A DNA stretch of 64,000 nt from Microvirga massiliensis (GCF_001006805.1 NZ_LN811356.1:141058-205057), one strand, 5' to 3'; positions 27,460-36,056 are shown, numbered from the stretch's first letter. Program-made: numbers and translations. Notes: a model not told the origin generated them from the letters alone.

Positions 27460-27826
27460 GCCGCCGCTCGGACTGACCTGACCTGCGCAGCGTCGGATGA
27501 CCTGCGCCCGTGCCCAGCAGATCCACCGAAAGCGGGGAGATCCGGCGCCGGGTCGACAGGGGAGGTTTCGCGGATTGTGGTAAACGCGAGGTTAAGCTCG
27601 GCCATTTGGCCGTACGAGTTTTGCCCTCGAGGGCTTTATTTTGGGTCCATATTACCGTTAGTAACATGCCCCAATGGTCGTCTTACTCCCGCTGCGGCAT
27701 CCGTTGCGTCAGGTATCGGCCCGTTGCGGCGGCTACCTCGAATCATCCGAATGACCAAAGCACAGATGACTGAACAGGCCGGAAAAACCCGGCGATTTGA
27801 AACACGGAACCATTAAGGTGGGCAGA
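27460..27826. promoter_or_regulatory. Divergent promoter region between the PodJ-like and MerR genes
   Basis: 367 bp without a gene. From left to right it holds a CtrA-like box at 27580-27595 (minus strand), the GGCCA-N2-TGGCC inverted repeat at 27600-27611, a GCCCTCGAGGGC palindrome at 27623-27634 followed by TTTATTTT, and a short TTAC-N5-GTAA inverted repeat at about 27652-27664 that may be a MerR autoregulatory site. Confidence 0.5.
27580..27595 (-). promoter_or_regulatory. Near-consensus CtrA-binding box upstream of the PodJ-like gene
   Basis: On the minus strand reads TTAA-CCTCGCG-TTTAC, one mismatch from TTAA-N7-TTAAC, the established CtrA consensus of alphaproteobacteria. It is 121 bp upstream of the PodJ-like start codon and points toward it. 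In Caulobacter, podJ is under cell-cycle transcriptional control. Confidence 0.5.
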
Positions 27827-28240
27827 ATGAACCTTGAGATGATCGAGAACACCGAACCCGTAGCATCTCCTTCCCGGGACCGGATCCGGACCTATACCAT
27901 CGGCGACCTCGCCCGCGAGTTCGGCGTAACGCTTCGCACCTTGCGCTTCTACGAGGATCGTGGCCTCCTCTCGCCGCGCCGCGAGGGGCTTGCGCGTATC
28001 TACGATGCTCAGGACCGCTCGCGACTCGCGGTCATCCTGAAGGGCAAGCGTCTCGGATTTACCCTCACGGAGATCCGCGCGATGCTTGCCGAGGAGGAGC
28101 AGGCCGACCAGAGCGCCGCGAATCTGAAGCTCTCCCTGAGCCAGATCGAGGACCAGATCACTCATCTCGAGCAGCAGAAGCTGGAGATCGAGGAGGCCCT
28201 GGTTGAGCTTCGGGCCCGGCGCGAGGCGCTCGCCGCCTGA
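27827..28240 (+). CDS. MerR-family transcriptional regulator, 137 aa
   Basis: The N-terminal MerR winged helix reads YTIGDLAREFGVTLRTLRFYEDRGLLSPRR at residues about 22-51. The helix pair for DNA recognition continues to LGFTLTEIRAMLAEE, and a dimerisation coiled coil fills the C-terminus (LSLSQIEDQITHLEQQKLEIEE). There is no metal-binding cysteine pair, so it is not a metal sensor. MerR proteins of this size beside acyl-CoA dehydrogenase genes often control fatty-acid or branched-chain degradation (LiuR-like), which fits the operon downstream. ATG 27827 is preferred because TAAGGTGGG precedes it; TTG 27797 is an alternative. Confidence 0.88.
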   Translation: MNLEMIENTEPVASPSRDRIRTYTIGDLAREFGVTLRTLRFYEDRGLLSPRREGLARIYDAQDRSRLAVILKGKRLGFTLTEIRAMLAEEEQADQSAANLKLSLSQIEDQITHLEQQKLEIEEALVELRARREALAA

Positions 28241-28286
28241 TCGAACGTTTTCGGGGGCTGATCCGGCATTCGTCCGGGTCCGGTGT

Positions 28287-28317
28287 GAGGCGGACGCCCG
28301 CAGGGTGCGTCCGCCTC
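28287..28317 (+). terminator. Rho-independent terminator after the MerR gene
   Basis: 11-bp perfect stem (28287-28297 with 28307-28317), 9-nt loop, then TTTCGTTTT. It separates the MerR gene from the acyl-CoA dehydrogenase operon. Confidence 0.85.
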
Positions 28318-28363
28318 TTTCGTTTTGGGCCTGAAAACACCATGCCCTTCCGTTCGGCGGCGC

Positions 28364-28385
28364 GATAGTTTATATATGAACTATC
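28364..28385. promoter_or_regulatory. Perfect inverted repeat in the beta-oxidation operon promoter
   Basis: Arms GATAGTT (28364-28370) and AACTATC (28379-28385) around the 8-bp AT-rich core TATATATG, 28 bp before the acyl-CoA dehydrogenase start codon. It overlaps a likely -10 element and has the form of a repressor operator. The adjacent MerR or an unlinked TetR-type factor could bind it. Confidence 0.6.
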
Positions 28386-28413
28386 TGGCGGAGCGTATCG
28401 ATGGAGGAAGGGG

Positions 28414-30207
28414 ATGCCGGCCTACAAGGCTCCAGTGGAAGATGTCCTGTTTCTCCTCAATGACGTCTTCCAACTCGAACGCTACAACAACCTGCCGGGC
28501 TTTGCGGACGCGACGCCGGACACGATCGAGGCTGTCCTGGCGGAAGGCGCAAGGCTTTGCGAGGAAGTCTTCGCTCCCCTGAACCTGACCGGCGACCAGG
28601 AAGGATGCCGGCGTAACCCGGATGGCTCGGTGAGCACGCCGAAGGGATTCCGCGAGGCCTATCGGGCCTATGCCGAAGCGGGCTGGATGGGATTGTCGGT
28701 CCCGGCCGAATGGGGCGGGCAGGGGCTCCCGACGGTCCTGAACTCGGCCATCCAGGAATTCATTTCGTCGTCCAACCTCGCTTTGGGGATGTATCCCGGC
28801 CTGACGCAGGGCGCCATCGCGGCGCTCATCGTCCATGGCAGCGAGGAGCAGAAGCGGCTCTATCTGCCGAAAATGGTGGAGGGTAGCTGGTCCGGGACCA
28901 TGAACCTCACGGAGCCCCATTGCGGGACGGATCTCGGGCTCCTGAAAACCAAGGCCGTTCCCAACAGTGATGGCTCCTATGCGATCACTGGCACCAAGAT
29001 CTTCATCTCGGCCGGTGAGCACGATCTGACTGAGAACATCGTTCACCTCGTGCTGGCGCGCATCGAGGGCGCTCCGGCCGGAACGAAGGGAATCTCGCTT
29101 TTCGTCGTGCCCAAGGTCCTCGTGAAGCCCGACGGCTCGCTGGGCGAGCGAAATGGCGTCACCTGCGGCTCGATCGAGCACAAGATGGGAATTCACGGCA
29201 ACGCGACCTGCGTCATGAATTATGACGGAACTACGGGCTGGCTCGTCGGCGAGGAGAACCGCGGGCTCGCCGCGATGTTCGTCATGATGAACGAGGCGCG
29301 GTTGGCCGTCGGCGTGCAGGGCCTCGCCCAGGCCGAGGTCGCCTACCAGAATGCCGTTGCCTATGCCCGCGAGAGGCTACAGGGGCGCTCTCTGACGGGC
29401 CCGAAGGAACCCGACAAGCCCGCCGATCCGATCATCGTCCATCCCGACGTCAGGCGAAACCTACTCTCGATCAAGGCTTTCAACGAGGCTGCCCGGGCGC
29501 TCGTCCTCTGGACCGCCCTGCAGAGCGACATCGCCCACCGGTCTGGCGACGCCGCCGAGCGCCAGGCTGCAGACGATCACATGGGTCTGCTGACGCCGAT
29601 CGTGAAAGCCCTCCTCACGGATCTCGGCTTCGAGAGCACGGTCAAGGCTCAGCAGATCTTTGGCGGGCACGGCTACATCGAGGAATCGGGCATGTCGCAA
29701 TTCGTCCGCGACGCCCGGATCACCATGATCTACGAAGGCGCCAACGGTATCCAGGCGATGGACCTCGTCGGCCGCAAGCTCGGGAAGAACGGCGGCCGCG
29801 CCGTGATGGCCTTCTTCAACGAGGTCTCGGCCTTCTGCAAAGAGAATGCCTCCGATGCGGCCCTCGCACCGTTCGTCGCTCCGTTGGGCCAGGCTCTGCA
29901 GCATCTCCAGCAGGCCACGATGTGGTTCATGAACAATGCCATGGCGAAGCCCGACAACGCCGGCGCCGGGGCCTACGACTACATGAATCTCTTTGGGCTC
30001 GTGGCGCTGGGCTACATGTGGGCCAGGATGGCAAAGGCAGCCGAGGTCCGGAAGGCCTCAGCCAACGGGATCGCCGCCCGCATGGATGCGAAGCTCGTGA
30101 CCGGCCGCTTCTTCATGGAGCGGATGCTCCCCGAGACCGGGACGCTCGTGGCTCGGGTAGCGGCTGGTGCCGACACCGTGATGGCTCTGCCCGCCGAGGC
30201 GTTCTAG
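28414..30207 (+). CDS. Acyl-CoA dehydrogenase, large (DmdC/FadE-like) type, 597 aa
   Basis: FAD-dependent oxidation of acyl-CoA to 2-enoyl-CoA. It is the long form of about 600 aa with an extra C-terminal domain, as in 3-methylmercaptopropionyl-CoA dehydrogenase (DmdC) and several fatty-acyl-CoA dehydrogenases. Visible are GLSVPAEWGGQGLP, MNLTEPHCGTDLGLLKTKA, ITGTKIFISAGEHD, FGGHGYIEESGMSQFVRDARI and IYEGANGIQAMDLVGRKLG, the last carrying the probable catalytic Glu. GGAGGAAGGGG sits just before ATG 28414. Genes downstream supply the other steps of a beta-oxidation cycle, so a fatty-acid substrate is more likely than a sulfur one. Confidence 0.92.
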   Translation: MPAYKAPVEDVLFLLNDVFQLERYNNLPGFADATPDTIEAVLAEGARLCEEVFAPLNLTGDQEGCRRNPDGSVSTPKGFREAYRAYAEAGWMGLSVPAEWGGQGLPTVLNSAIQEFISSSNLALGMYPGLTQGAIAALIVHGSEEQKRLYLPKMVEGSWSGTMNLTEPHCGTDLGLLKTKAVPNSDGSYAITGTKIFISAGEHDLTENIVHLVLARIEGAPAGTKGISLFVVPKVLVKPDGSLGERNGVTCGSIEHKMGIHGNATCVMNYDGTTGWLVGEENRGLAAMFVMMNEARLAVGVQGLAQAEVAYQNAVAYARERLQGRSLTGPKEPDKPADPIIVHPDVRRNLLSIKAFNEAARALVLWTALQSDIAHRSGDAAERQAADDHMGLLTPIVKALLTDLGFESTVKAQQIFGGHGYIEESGMSQFVRDARITMIYEGANGIQAMDLVGRKLGKNGGRAVMAFFNEVSAFCKENASDAALAPFVAPLGQALQHLQQATMWFMNNAMAKPDNAGAGAYDYMNLFGLVALGYMWARMAKAAEVRKASANGIAARMDAKLVTGRFFMERMLPETGTLVARVAAGADTVMALPAEAF

Positions 30208-30218
30208 CATTCCTCTGA

Positions 30219-30238
30219 CGAGCGCGGTTCCGCGCTCG
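30219..30238 (+). other. Short GC-rich hairpin between operon genes
   Basis: 8-bp stem (30219-30226 with 30231-30238) and GTTC loop, 12 bp after the acyl-CoA dehydrogenase stop, with no T run. More likely an mRNA stability or attenuation element than a full terminator, since the next gene has its own strong ribosome-binding site and the same orientation. Confidence 0.45.
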
Positions 30239-30294
30239 CTCGGTCAATCCCCCGGCAGCCATGCCGGCGCAAAACAACGAATCGGGAGGTCGCG

Positions 30295-31503
30295 ATGTCC
30301 GATGCCTTCATCCTCGATGCCGTACGGACCCCGCGGGGGCGGGGCAAGCCCGACGGCTCCCTCCACGAGGTGCCGACCGTCGATCTCGCCGTCACGACCC
30401 TGAACGCCCTGCGCGAGAGGAACGATCTCGATCCGACGCTGGTCGAGGACGTGGTGCTCGGCTGCGTCGATCCCGTCGGAGAGGCCGGCGGGGACATTGC
30501 CCGGGCGGCCGTTCTGAAGGCCGGGTTCGGCAAAGAGGTCCCCGGCGTCCAGATCAACCGCTTCTGCGCCTCGGGGCTCGATGCCGTGAATCTCGCCGCG
30601 GCCCAGGTGATGACCGGCATGAAGGACATCACGATCGGCGGCGGCGTCGAATCCATGAGCCGGGTCGGAATGGGAGCCTCGGGCGGAGCCTGGCCCGTCG
30701 ATCCCGGCATCGCGATCCCGAACTATTTCCTGCCCCAGGGGATCTCCGCAGATCTCATCGCGACGAAATACGGCTTCAGCCGTGACGACGTGGATGCCTA
30801 CGCGGTCGAATCGCAGAAGCGCGCTGCCCGATCCTGGGAGGAGGGGCGGTTCGCGTGCTCCGTCGTGCCTGTGCGCGACGTCAACGGCCTGATCATCCTC
30901 GATCGCGACGAGCATATGCGTCCCAGCACCGACATGCAGTCGCTCGGACAGCTGAAGCCCTCCTTCGTGCAGATGGGGGAGATGGGCGGCTTCGATGCGG
31001 TGGCGATCGCGGCACATCCGGATGTCGAGGCCATCAATCACGTCCACCACGCCGGCAACTCCTCCGGGATCGTCGATGGGGCGTCGGCGATCCTCATCGG
31101 CTCACGGGAAGGTGCCGATCGCGCCGGCCTGAAGCCGCGCGCCCGCATCAGGGCCTTCGCATCGATCGGCTCCGATCTCGCCCTCATGCTGACCGGGCCG
31201 GTTGATGTAACCGAACTCGTCCTGCGCAAGGCCGGCATGACGAAGGATGACATCGATCTCTTCGAAATCAACGAGGCCTTTTCGGCCGTCGTGCTCCGCT
31301 ACATGCAGGCCCTCGATCTCGATCCCGCCCGGGTCAACGTCAATGGCGGGGCGATCGCGATGGGCCATCCGCTCGGCGCGACCGGCGCGATGGTCCTCGG
31401 CACCGTGCTCGACGAGCTGGAGCGGACCGGAAAGGAGATCGCGCTCGTCACCCTGTGCGTGGCGGCCGGCATGGGCACAGCCACCATCATCGAACGCGTC
31501 TGA
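30295..31503 (+). CDS. fadA: Acetyl-CoA C-acyltransferase (thiolase), 402 aa
   Basis: Thiolytic cleavage of 3-ketoacyl-CoA, last step of beta-oxidation; the reverse condensation is also possible. The acyl-accepting Cys is residue 91 in NRFCASGLDAVN. The conserved NEAFSAV, the catalytic His in GGAIAMGHPLGATGA and the second Cys in TLCVAAGMG are all present. GGGAGG lies 6 nt before ATG 30295. It lies between the acyl-CoA dehydrogenase and the FadJ-like fusion, so the three form one operon. Confidence 0.93.
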   Translation: MSDAFILDAVRTPRGRGKPDGSLHEVPTVDLAVTTLNALRERNDLDPTLVEDVVLGCVDPVGEAGGDIARAAVLKAGFGKEVPGVQINRFCASGLDAVNLAAAQVMTGMKDITIGGGVESMSRVGMGASGGAWPVDPGIAIPNYFLPQGISADLIATKYGFSRDDVDAYAVESQKRAARSWEEGRFACSVVPVRDVNGLIILDRDEHMRPSTDMQSLGQLKPSFVQMGEMGGFDAVAIAAHPDVEAINHVHHAGNSSGIVDGASAILIGSREGADRAGLKPRARIRAFASIGSDLALMLTGPVDVTELVLRKAGMTKDDIDLFEINEAFSAVVLRYMQALDLDPARVNVNGGAIAMGHPLGATGAMVLGTVLDELERTGKEIALVTLCVAAGMGTATIIERV

Positions 31504-31534
31504 GTAAGGCCGTAGCGGCTCGGGAGGAGCTTTC

Positions 31535-33745
31535 ATGTCGGATTTCAGGAATTTCGGTTTCGAAGTCGATGGTGACGGCATTGCGCTCGCAACCTGGGAC
31601 ATGGCCGGGCGCTCCATGAACGTGATCACCGTCGAGGTCATGGAGGACCTGTCCCGGCTGATCGACAGGGTCGTCGAGGACCCGATCATCAAGGGATGCG
31701 TGATCACGTCGGGGAAGAAGGATTCCTTCTCCGGCGGCGCGGACCTGACGATGCTGCAAAGCCTCTCGGCCGCCTATGAAAGCCTCAAGAAGGCCAAAGG
31801 CGAAGAAGAGGCCATGCGGGTCTTCTTCGAGGAGTCGCAGCGTCTGTCGCTTCTCTACCGGCGCCTCGAAACCTGCGGCAAGCCGTTCGCCGCCGCCATC
31901 CATGGCGTCTGCCTCGGTGGCGCCTTCGAACTCGCGCTCGCCTGCCATTTCCGTGTGGCCTCCGATGCGGCGGTCACGCGGGTGGGGCTGCCGGAGATCA
32001 AGGTCGGGCTTTTTCCCGGCGCGGGAGGCACGCAGCGCGTCGCGCGCCTGATGCCGACCGGGGACGCCCTGCAGATGCTCTTCAAGGGCGAACAGATCCG
32101 GCCCCTCATGGCGCGCAACATGGGGCTCCTGCATGCCGTCGCCCCCGAGGGCGAGATCGTGCAGACCGCGAAAAGCTGGATCCTGAACGGCGGATCGGCA
32201 ACGTCGCCCTGGGACCAGAAGGGCTACAAGCTCCCGTCCAATAAGGTCTATTCGGCAGCAGGGATGCAGATCTGGCCTGCGGCCAACGCGATCTACCGGC
32301 GCGAAACGCAGGACAATTACCCGGCCGCCTATGCGATCCTCGAGGCGGTCTATCAGGGGCTGCAGCTCCCGATGGACTTGGCGCTGCGCGTCGAGTCGCG
32401 CTGGTTCGCGAAGATCCTGCGCTCGAAAGAGGCGGCAGCGATGATCCGCACGCTCTTCATCTCGATGCAGGATCTCAACAAGGGAGCCCGCCGCCCGAAG
32501 AGCGAACCGGCGACGTCCCTCAAGCGGATCGGCGTCGTCGGTGCCGGCTTCATGGGAGCGGGCATCGCTTATGTGAGCGCTCTCGCCGGACTCGACGTCG
32601 TGCTCATCGACCGCGATACCGAGTCGGCCGAGCGCGGCAAAGCCCATTCGCACAAGCTCATGTCCGACCAGATCATGAAAGGGCGCGCGAAAAGCGCCGA
32701 TCGCGATGCCCTGCTCGCGCGGATCACGGCGAGTGCCGAGTACCGCTCCCTCTCCGATTGCGATCTCGTGATCGAGGCGGTCTTCGAGGATCCGAGCGTG
32801 AAGGCCGATGTGATCGCGAAGATCCAGGAGGCGGTTCGCCCCGGAACGATCATCGCCTCGAACACATCGACGCTGCCGATCAGCGGGCTTGCCCGCCATG
32901 CCGCCGATCCTGCCGGTTTCATCGGCATCCATTTCTTCTCGCCCGTCGAGAAGATGATGCTCGTCGAGATCATCAAGGGCGCCGAGACGGGTGATCGGGC
33001 GCTCGCGACGGCTCTCGATTTCGTGCGGGCGATCAAGAAGACGCCGATCGTCGTAAACGATGCGCGCGGCTTCTTCGCCAATCGCTGCGTTGGTGCCTAT
33101 ATCCTCGAAGGGCACCTGATGCTTGTCGAGGGCGTGCCCGCGGCGATGATCGAGAATGCCGGCAAGCAGGCCGGCATGCCGGTCGGCCCGCTCTCGCTAA
33201 ACGACGAAGTCGCGCTCGACCTGGCGCTGAGGATCGTCAGGGCAACGAAGGCGCAGGTTGGGCCAAACGCCATCAACCCGTCCCAGGAGGAACTGCTCAC
33301 GCGGCTCGTGGAGCAGGAGGGACGCCTCGGTCGGAAGAACCGCAAGGGCTTCTACGATTATCCGGAATCCGGCCCGAAGCGCCTCTGGCCTGGGCTCGCC
33401 AATCTCCAGAAGCAGCACCTTCTGGGTGAAACAATCGACATGGAGGAACTGAAGCAGCGGCTCCTCATCTCCCAGGCGCTCGAGGGCGCGCGGACGGTCG
33501 AGGAGGGCGTCATCACGGATCCGCGCGAGGCCGATGTCGGATCTATCCTCGGCTTCGGTTTTGCGCCGTATACGGGCGGTGTGCTGAGCTACATCGATAT
33601 GATGGGCGCGAAATCCTTCGTTGCGCTCGCTGATGGCCTGCGCGACAGGCACGGGGAAAGGTTCGTGGCTCCAGCGCTCCTTCGCGAGATGGCCGCTGAG
33701 GGAAAACGCTTCTATAACGGCGAGACCAGCCGGGCTGCCGCCTGA
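31535..33745 (+). CDS. fadJ: Bifunctional enoyl-CoA hydratase / 3-hydroxyacyl-CoA dehydrogenase, 736 aa
   Basis: Carries the two middle steps of beta-oxidation. Residues about 1-200 are a crotonase domain (GGADLTMLQSL, AIHGVCLGGAFELALACHFRVA, GLPEIKVGLFPGAGGTQRVARL). Residues about 325-510 are the NAD-binding hydroxyacyl-CoA dehydrogenase domain (KRIGVVGAGFMGAGIAYVSALAG, FIGIHFFSPVEKMMLVEII). The C-terminal domain follows (NDARGFFANRCVGAYILEG, RKNRKGFYDYPE). GGGAGGAG precedes ATG 31535. Length and domain order match FadJ/FadB alpha subunits; the thiolase just upstream would be its partner. Confidence 0.93.
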   Translation: MSDFRNFGFEVDGDGIALATWDMAGRSMNVITVEVMEDLSRLIDRVVEDPIIKGCVITSGKKDSFSGGADLTMLQSLSAAYESLKKAKGEEEAMRVFFEESQRLSLLYRRLETCGKPFAAAIHGVCLGGAFELALACHFRVASDAAVTRVGLPEIKVGLFPGAGGTQRVARLMPTGDALQMLFKGEQIRPLMARNMGLLHAVAPEGEIVQTAKSWILNGGSATSPWDQKGYKLPSNKVYSAAGMQIWPAANAIYRRETQDNYPAAYAILEAVYQGLQLPMDLALRVESRWFAKILRSKEAAAMIRTLFISMQDLNKGARRPKSEPATSLKRIGVVGAGFMGAGIAYVSALAGLDVVLIDRDTESAERGKAHSHKLMSDQIMKGRAKSADRDALLARITASAEYRSLSDCDLVIEAVFEDPSVKADVIAKIQEAVRPGTIIASNTSTLPISGLARHAADPAGFIGIHFFSPVEKMMLVEIIKGAETGDRALATALDFVRAIKKTPIVVNDARGFFANRCVGAYILEGHLMLVEGVPAAMIENAGKQAGMPVGPLSLNDEVALDLALRIVRATKAQVGPNAINPSQEELLTRLVEQEGRLGRKNRKGFYDYPESGPKRLWPGLANLQKQHLLGETIDMEELKQRLLISQALEGARTVEEGVITDPREADVGSILGFGFAPYTGGVLSYIDMMGAKSFVALADGLRDRHGERFVAPALLREMAAEGKRFYNGETSRAAA

Positions 33746-33807
33746 GGTTGGTGGACAACCACCCCTCGAAAGGGTCGAGAGACGCTCGTACGTAAAAGGG
33801 CAGACCG

Positions 33808-34293
33808 GTGACGAAAGCCTATTTCTCGATGATGGCAGGCTATAATGCCTGGGCGAACAAGCGGGTCTACGATGCCGCGGCAAGCCTAACCGATTCCGAC
33901 TACCGGGCCGATCGCGGCGCGTTCTTCAAATCCGTGCACGGCACGCTCAACCATCTGCTCGTCACCGATCGCATCTGGATGCGGCGGTTTACCGGCACCG
34001 GTGACGCTCCGACCCGTCTGGATGCCATTCTCTTCGATGATCTATCGGACCTGCGTGCCGCGCGTCGAGCCGAGGATCAGCGGATCGAATCTTACGTCGC
34101 GGAACTGGACGAGACTCGGCTGAACGGCCTGCTGCGCTACTGCACCATTTCGAATCCGACCGATTTCGAGCAGCCGCTGGCATCGACTCTGATCCATTTC
34201 TTCAACCACCAGACCCATCATCGCGGACAGGTTCACGCTCTGCTGACGGGTCTCACCGGGACTGCACCGTCGCTGGACCTCATTGTGTTCTAA
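33808..34293 (+). CDS. DinB-family protein, 161 aa
   Basis: Four-helix-bundle DinB/YfiT-like fold. The typical start is AYFSMMAGYNAWANKRVYDAA, then SVHGTLNHLLVTDRIWMRR and the C-terminal HFFNHQTHHRGQVHALLT. Three histidines (in LNHLL, FNHQTHHRGQ) fit the usual metal site. The family includes thiol-dependent transferases; the substrate cannot be told from sequence. It starts at GTG 33808, 62 bp after the FadJ-like gene, with AAAGGG upstream. Confidence 0.85.
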   Translation: MTKAYFSMMAGYNAWANKRVYDAAASLTDSDYRADRGAFFKSVHGTLNHLLVTDRIWMRRFTGTGDAPTRLDAILFDDLSDLRAARRAEDQRIESYVAELDETRLNGLLRYCTISNPTDFEQPLASTLIHFFNHQTHHRGQVHALLTGLTGTAPSLDLIVF

Positions 34294-34512
34294 AGGCAGA
34301 CTGGCATCGGCTTGGCATAGTTTCCGGCCCATACCGGCCCCAACACAGCCTCGCAAGCGGAAGCGTCCGGAGCCGGCGCTCCAGACACACCCCTGTGCCC
34401 GATCGCTCCCAAATCGCGAGCCCATTCGGCCGGTCGAAGGGATGGCCCTGGTCTTTCCTCGGAACTTCGCCGTTGTCCGGGAATTGCTCCTACCCGGTCC
34501 ATGGAGGCACTG

Positions 34513-35037
34513 ATGGCAAAGAACACGACCTTGGCTTGGGCATCGTTCCCGACGCGGGAGGAGGCTGAACAGGCCCGCATCCGCCTCGAGGAGAACGGCT
34601 TTGCCCGCAACAGCATCGACCTCGATCGCCGTGACGACGGTTCTTACACGGTCGAGGTGCATACGCGCGAAGAGAATCTCCCTCGCGTGGAGGACCTGCT
34701 CCACACGTCGGCGTCCATGTATGCGGCACGGCGATTCACGTCGAATCTGATGACGACAGCGACCGCAAATCCGCTGGTCATTGCCGGCGCTGCGGCGCTT
34801 GGCGCCCTGGTGATCTACAATCTCCTGCCGCGGAACCGTCGACCCACGGTCTATTCCATCCGCGAATTCCCGAGCAGAATGCGCGAGACGATGCGGGATC
34901 TCCCGGAAACCGCGCGTGAAGCCATGCAATCCGTGCAGCAGGCGGCGCGCGATCTTCCGGGCGCCGTCACGGAGACCATGTCCGGTCTGGCGGGTGGAAA
35001 TCAGGATCAATCATCGCAGCAGTCACGGCAGCACTGA
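34513..35037 (+). CDS. Hypothetical membrane-anchored protein, 174 aa
   Basis: Not recognised with confidence. Residues 1-65 resemble the small alpha/beta fold of general-stress protein 17M-like domains (LAWASFPTREEAEQARIRLEENGF, SYTVEVHTREENLPRVEDLL). One hydrophobic helix follows at about residues 90-107 (ANPLVIAGAAALGALVIYNLL). The tail is helical and Gln/Ser-rich (MRETMRDLPETAREAMQSVQ). The start at ATG 34513 is favoured over 34501 because GGAGG lies 6 nt before it. Confidence 0.6.
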   Translation: MAKNTTLAWASFPTREEAEQARIRLEENGFARNSIDLDRRDDGSYTVEVHTREENLPRVEDLLHTSASMYAARRFTSNLMTTATANPLVIAGAAALGALVIYNLLPRNRRPTVYSIREFPSRMRETMRDLPETAREAMQSVQQAARDLPGAVTETMSGLAGGNQDQSSQQSRQH

Positions 35038-35067
35038 CGGACGCTTCATTCTACGGTTGGCTACCGC

Positions 35068-35091
35068 CCCGCACGGCACGGCCCGTGCGGG
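35068..35091 (+). terminator. Possible terminator hairpin
   Basis: 9-bp stem (35068-35076 with 35083-35091), 6-nt loop, 31 bp after the preceding stop codon. A second smaller hairpin (TCCTGC/GCAGGA) follows at once. No T run. Confidence 0.45.
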
Positions 35092-35211
35092 AGCTCCTGC
35101 ATGACGCAGGAGGCGGCTCGATTTCGGAAGAGATGAGGTGCCGAAGGCAGGTTGGCATCTGCGCCGCGAGGCTTTAGTCCTGACAGTCGCGGACTCTCGA
35201 GGACTGCTTCC

Positions 35212-35835
35212 ATGTCGCGTGCCATCGACTATTATTTTTCCCTCGTCAGCCCCTGGGCGTTCATCGGCCATGCGACCTTCATGGAGATCGCCCGGCGGCA
35301 CGAACTCGACATCAACTACAAGCCCGTCTTTCTCGGCCGCGTCTTTGCGGAAACCGGCGGGCTTCCTCTCGACAAGCGCCACCCCGTCCGTCAACGCTAC
35401 CGCTTGGTCGAGTTGCAGCGATGGCGCGAGAAGCGCGGGCTGTCGTTCGAACTCAAGCCGAAACACTGGCCCTTCGAGGTCAACCTCGCAGATCGCACCG
35501 TGATCGCGATTCAAGCGATGCACAAGGATCCCGACCCCTTCATGCGCGCCGCCTTCGCGGCGATCTGGCAGGAGGAGCGAAACCTGAGCGACCGCGCCGT
35601 GCTGCGCGAGATCATCGCCAGCGTCGGGCTCGATGCGCAGGCCGTGCAGGACTTCGCCCTGAGCGGGGCGGCGGAGGCGATCTATGCGCTCAATCTCGAG
35701 AATGCGATCGCAGGAGACGTGTTCGGCTCGCCCGCCTACGTGCTCGACGGCGAAGTCTTCTGGGGGCAGGATCGGCTCGAACTTCTCGATGACGCATTGC
35801 GGGCGGGCCGGCAGGCTTATCGTCCGGTGGCGTAG
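35212..35835 (+). CDS. DsbA-family 2-hydroxychromene-2-carboxylate isomerase-like protein, 207 aa
   Basis: Thioredoxin-fold protein of the kappa-GST/HCCA isomerase group. Instead of a CxxC site it has IDYYFSLVSPWAFIG, with Ser taking the place of the first Cys, as in HCCA isomerases that use glutathione. Downstream are VNLADRTVIAIQAMHKDPD and the cis-Pro segment DVFGSPAYVLDGEVFWGQDRLE. HCCA isomerase acts in naphthalene breakdown, but no aromatic pathway is nearby and the real substrate is open. ATG 35212 gives the usual start; the 20 codons before it are not family sequence. Confidence 0.85.
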   Translation: MSRAIDYYFSLVSPWAFIGHATFMEIARRHELDINYKPVFLGRVFAETGGLPLDKRHPVRQRYRLVELQRWREKRGLSFELKPKHWPFEVNLADRTVIAIQAMHKDPDPFMRAAFAAIWQEERNLSDRAVLREIIASVGLDAQAVQDFALSGAAEAIYALNLENAIAGDVFGSPAYVLDGEVFWGQDRLELLDDALRAGRQAYRPVA

Positions 35836-36056
35836 ACCCGGCTCGGCCCGATGAAACAATCGCATCGGGTTGGTGGTTGATTCTCACCGGAAGGCTGGAG
35901 TTCGTGCGTTTTATGTCGCTCCCCCCGCCCGGAGGCGGACATCGAGCTGACTCGCGAGGACCGCCTCGCACCATTCGTGAATTTGTCGTCCCTTGCAGCC
36001 CTGGGAACCGGTAACACCGATGATGCGACCGCTGGTGCTATGAGCTAAGTCTCCCC

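Noticed and set aside
27623..27634. GCCCTCGAGGGC palindrome followed by TTTATTTT as a terminator
   Set aside because: The stem can only reach four to five pairs with a usable loop, and it lies in a divergent promoter region where no transcript needs ending.
31487..33115. 542-codon minus-strand frame opposite the FadJ-like gene
   Set aside because: Low-complexity antisense product; sense strand carries two full enzyme domains.
35212..35835. Naphthalene-degradation gene
   Set aside because: Only the isomerase fold is present; no ring-cleavage or dioxygenase genes of that pathway are near, so the name describes the fold, not the pathway.
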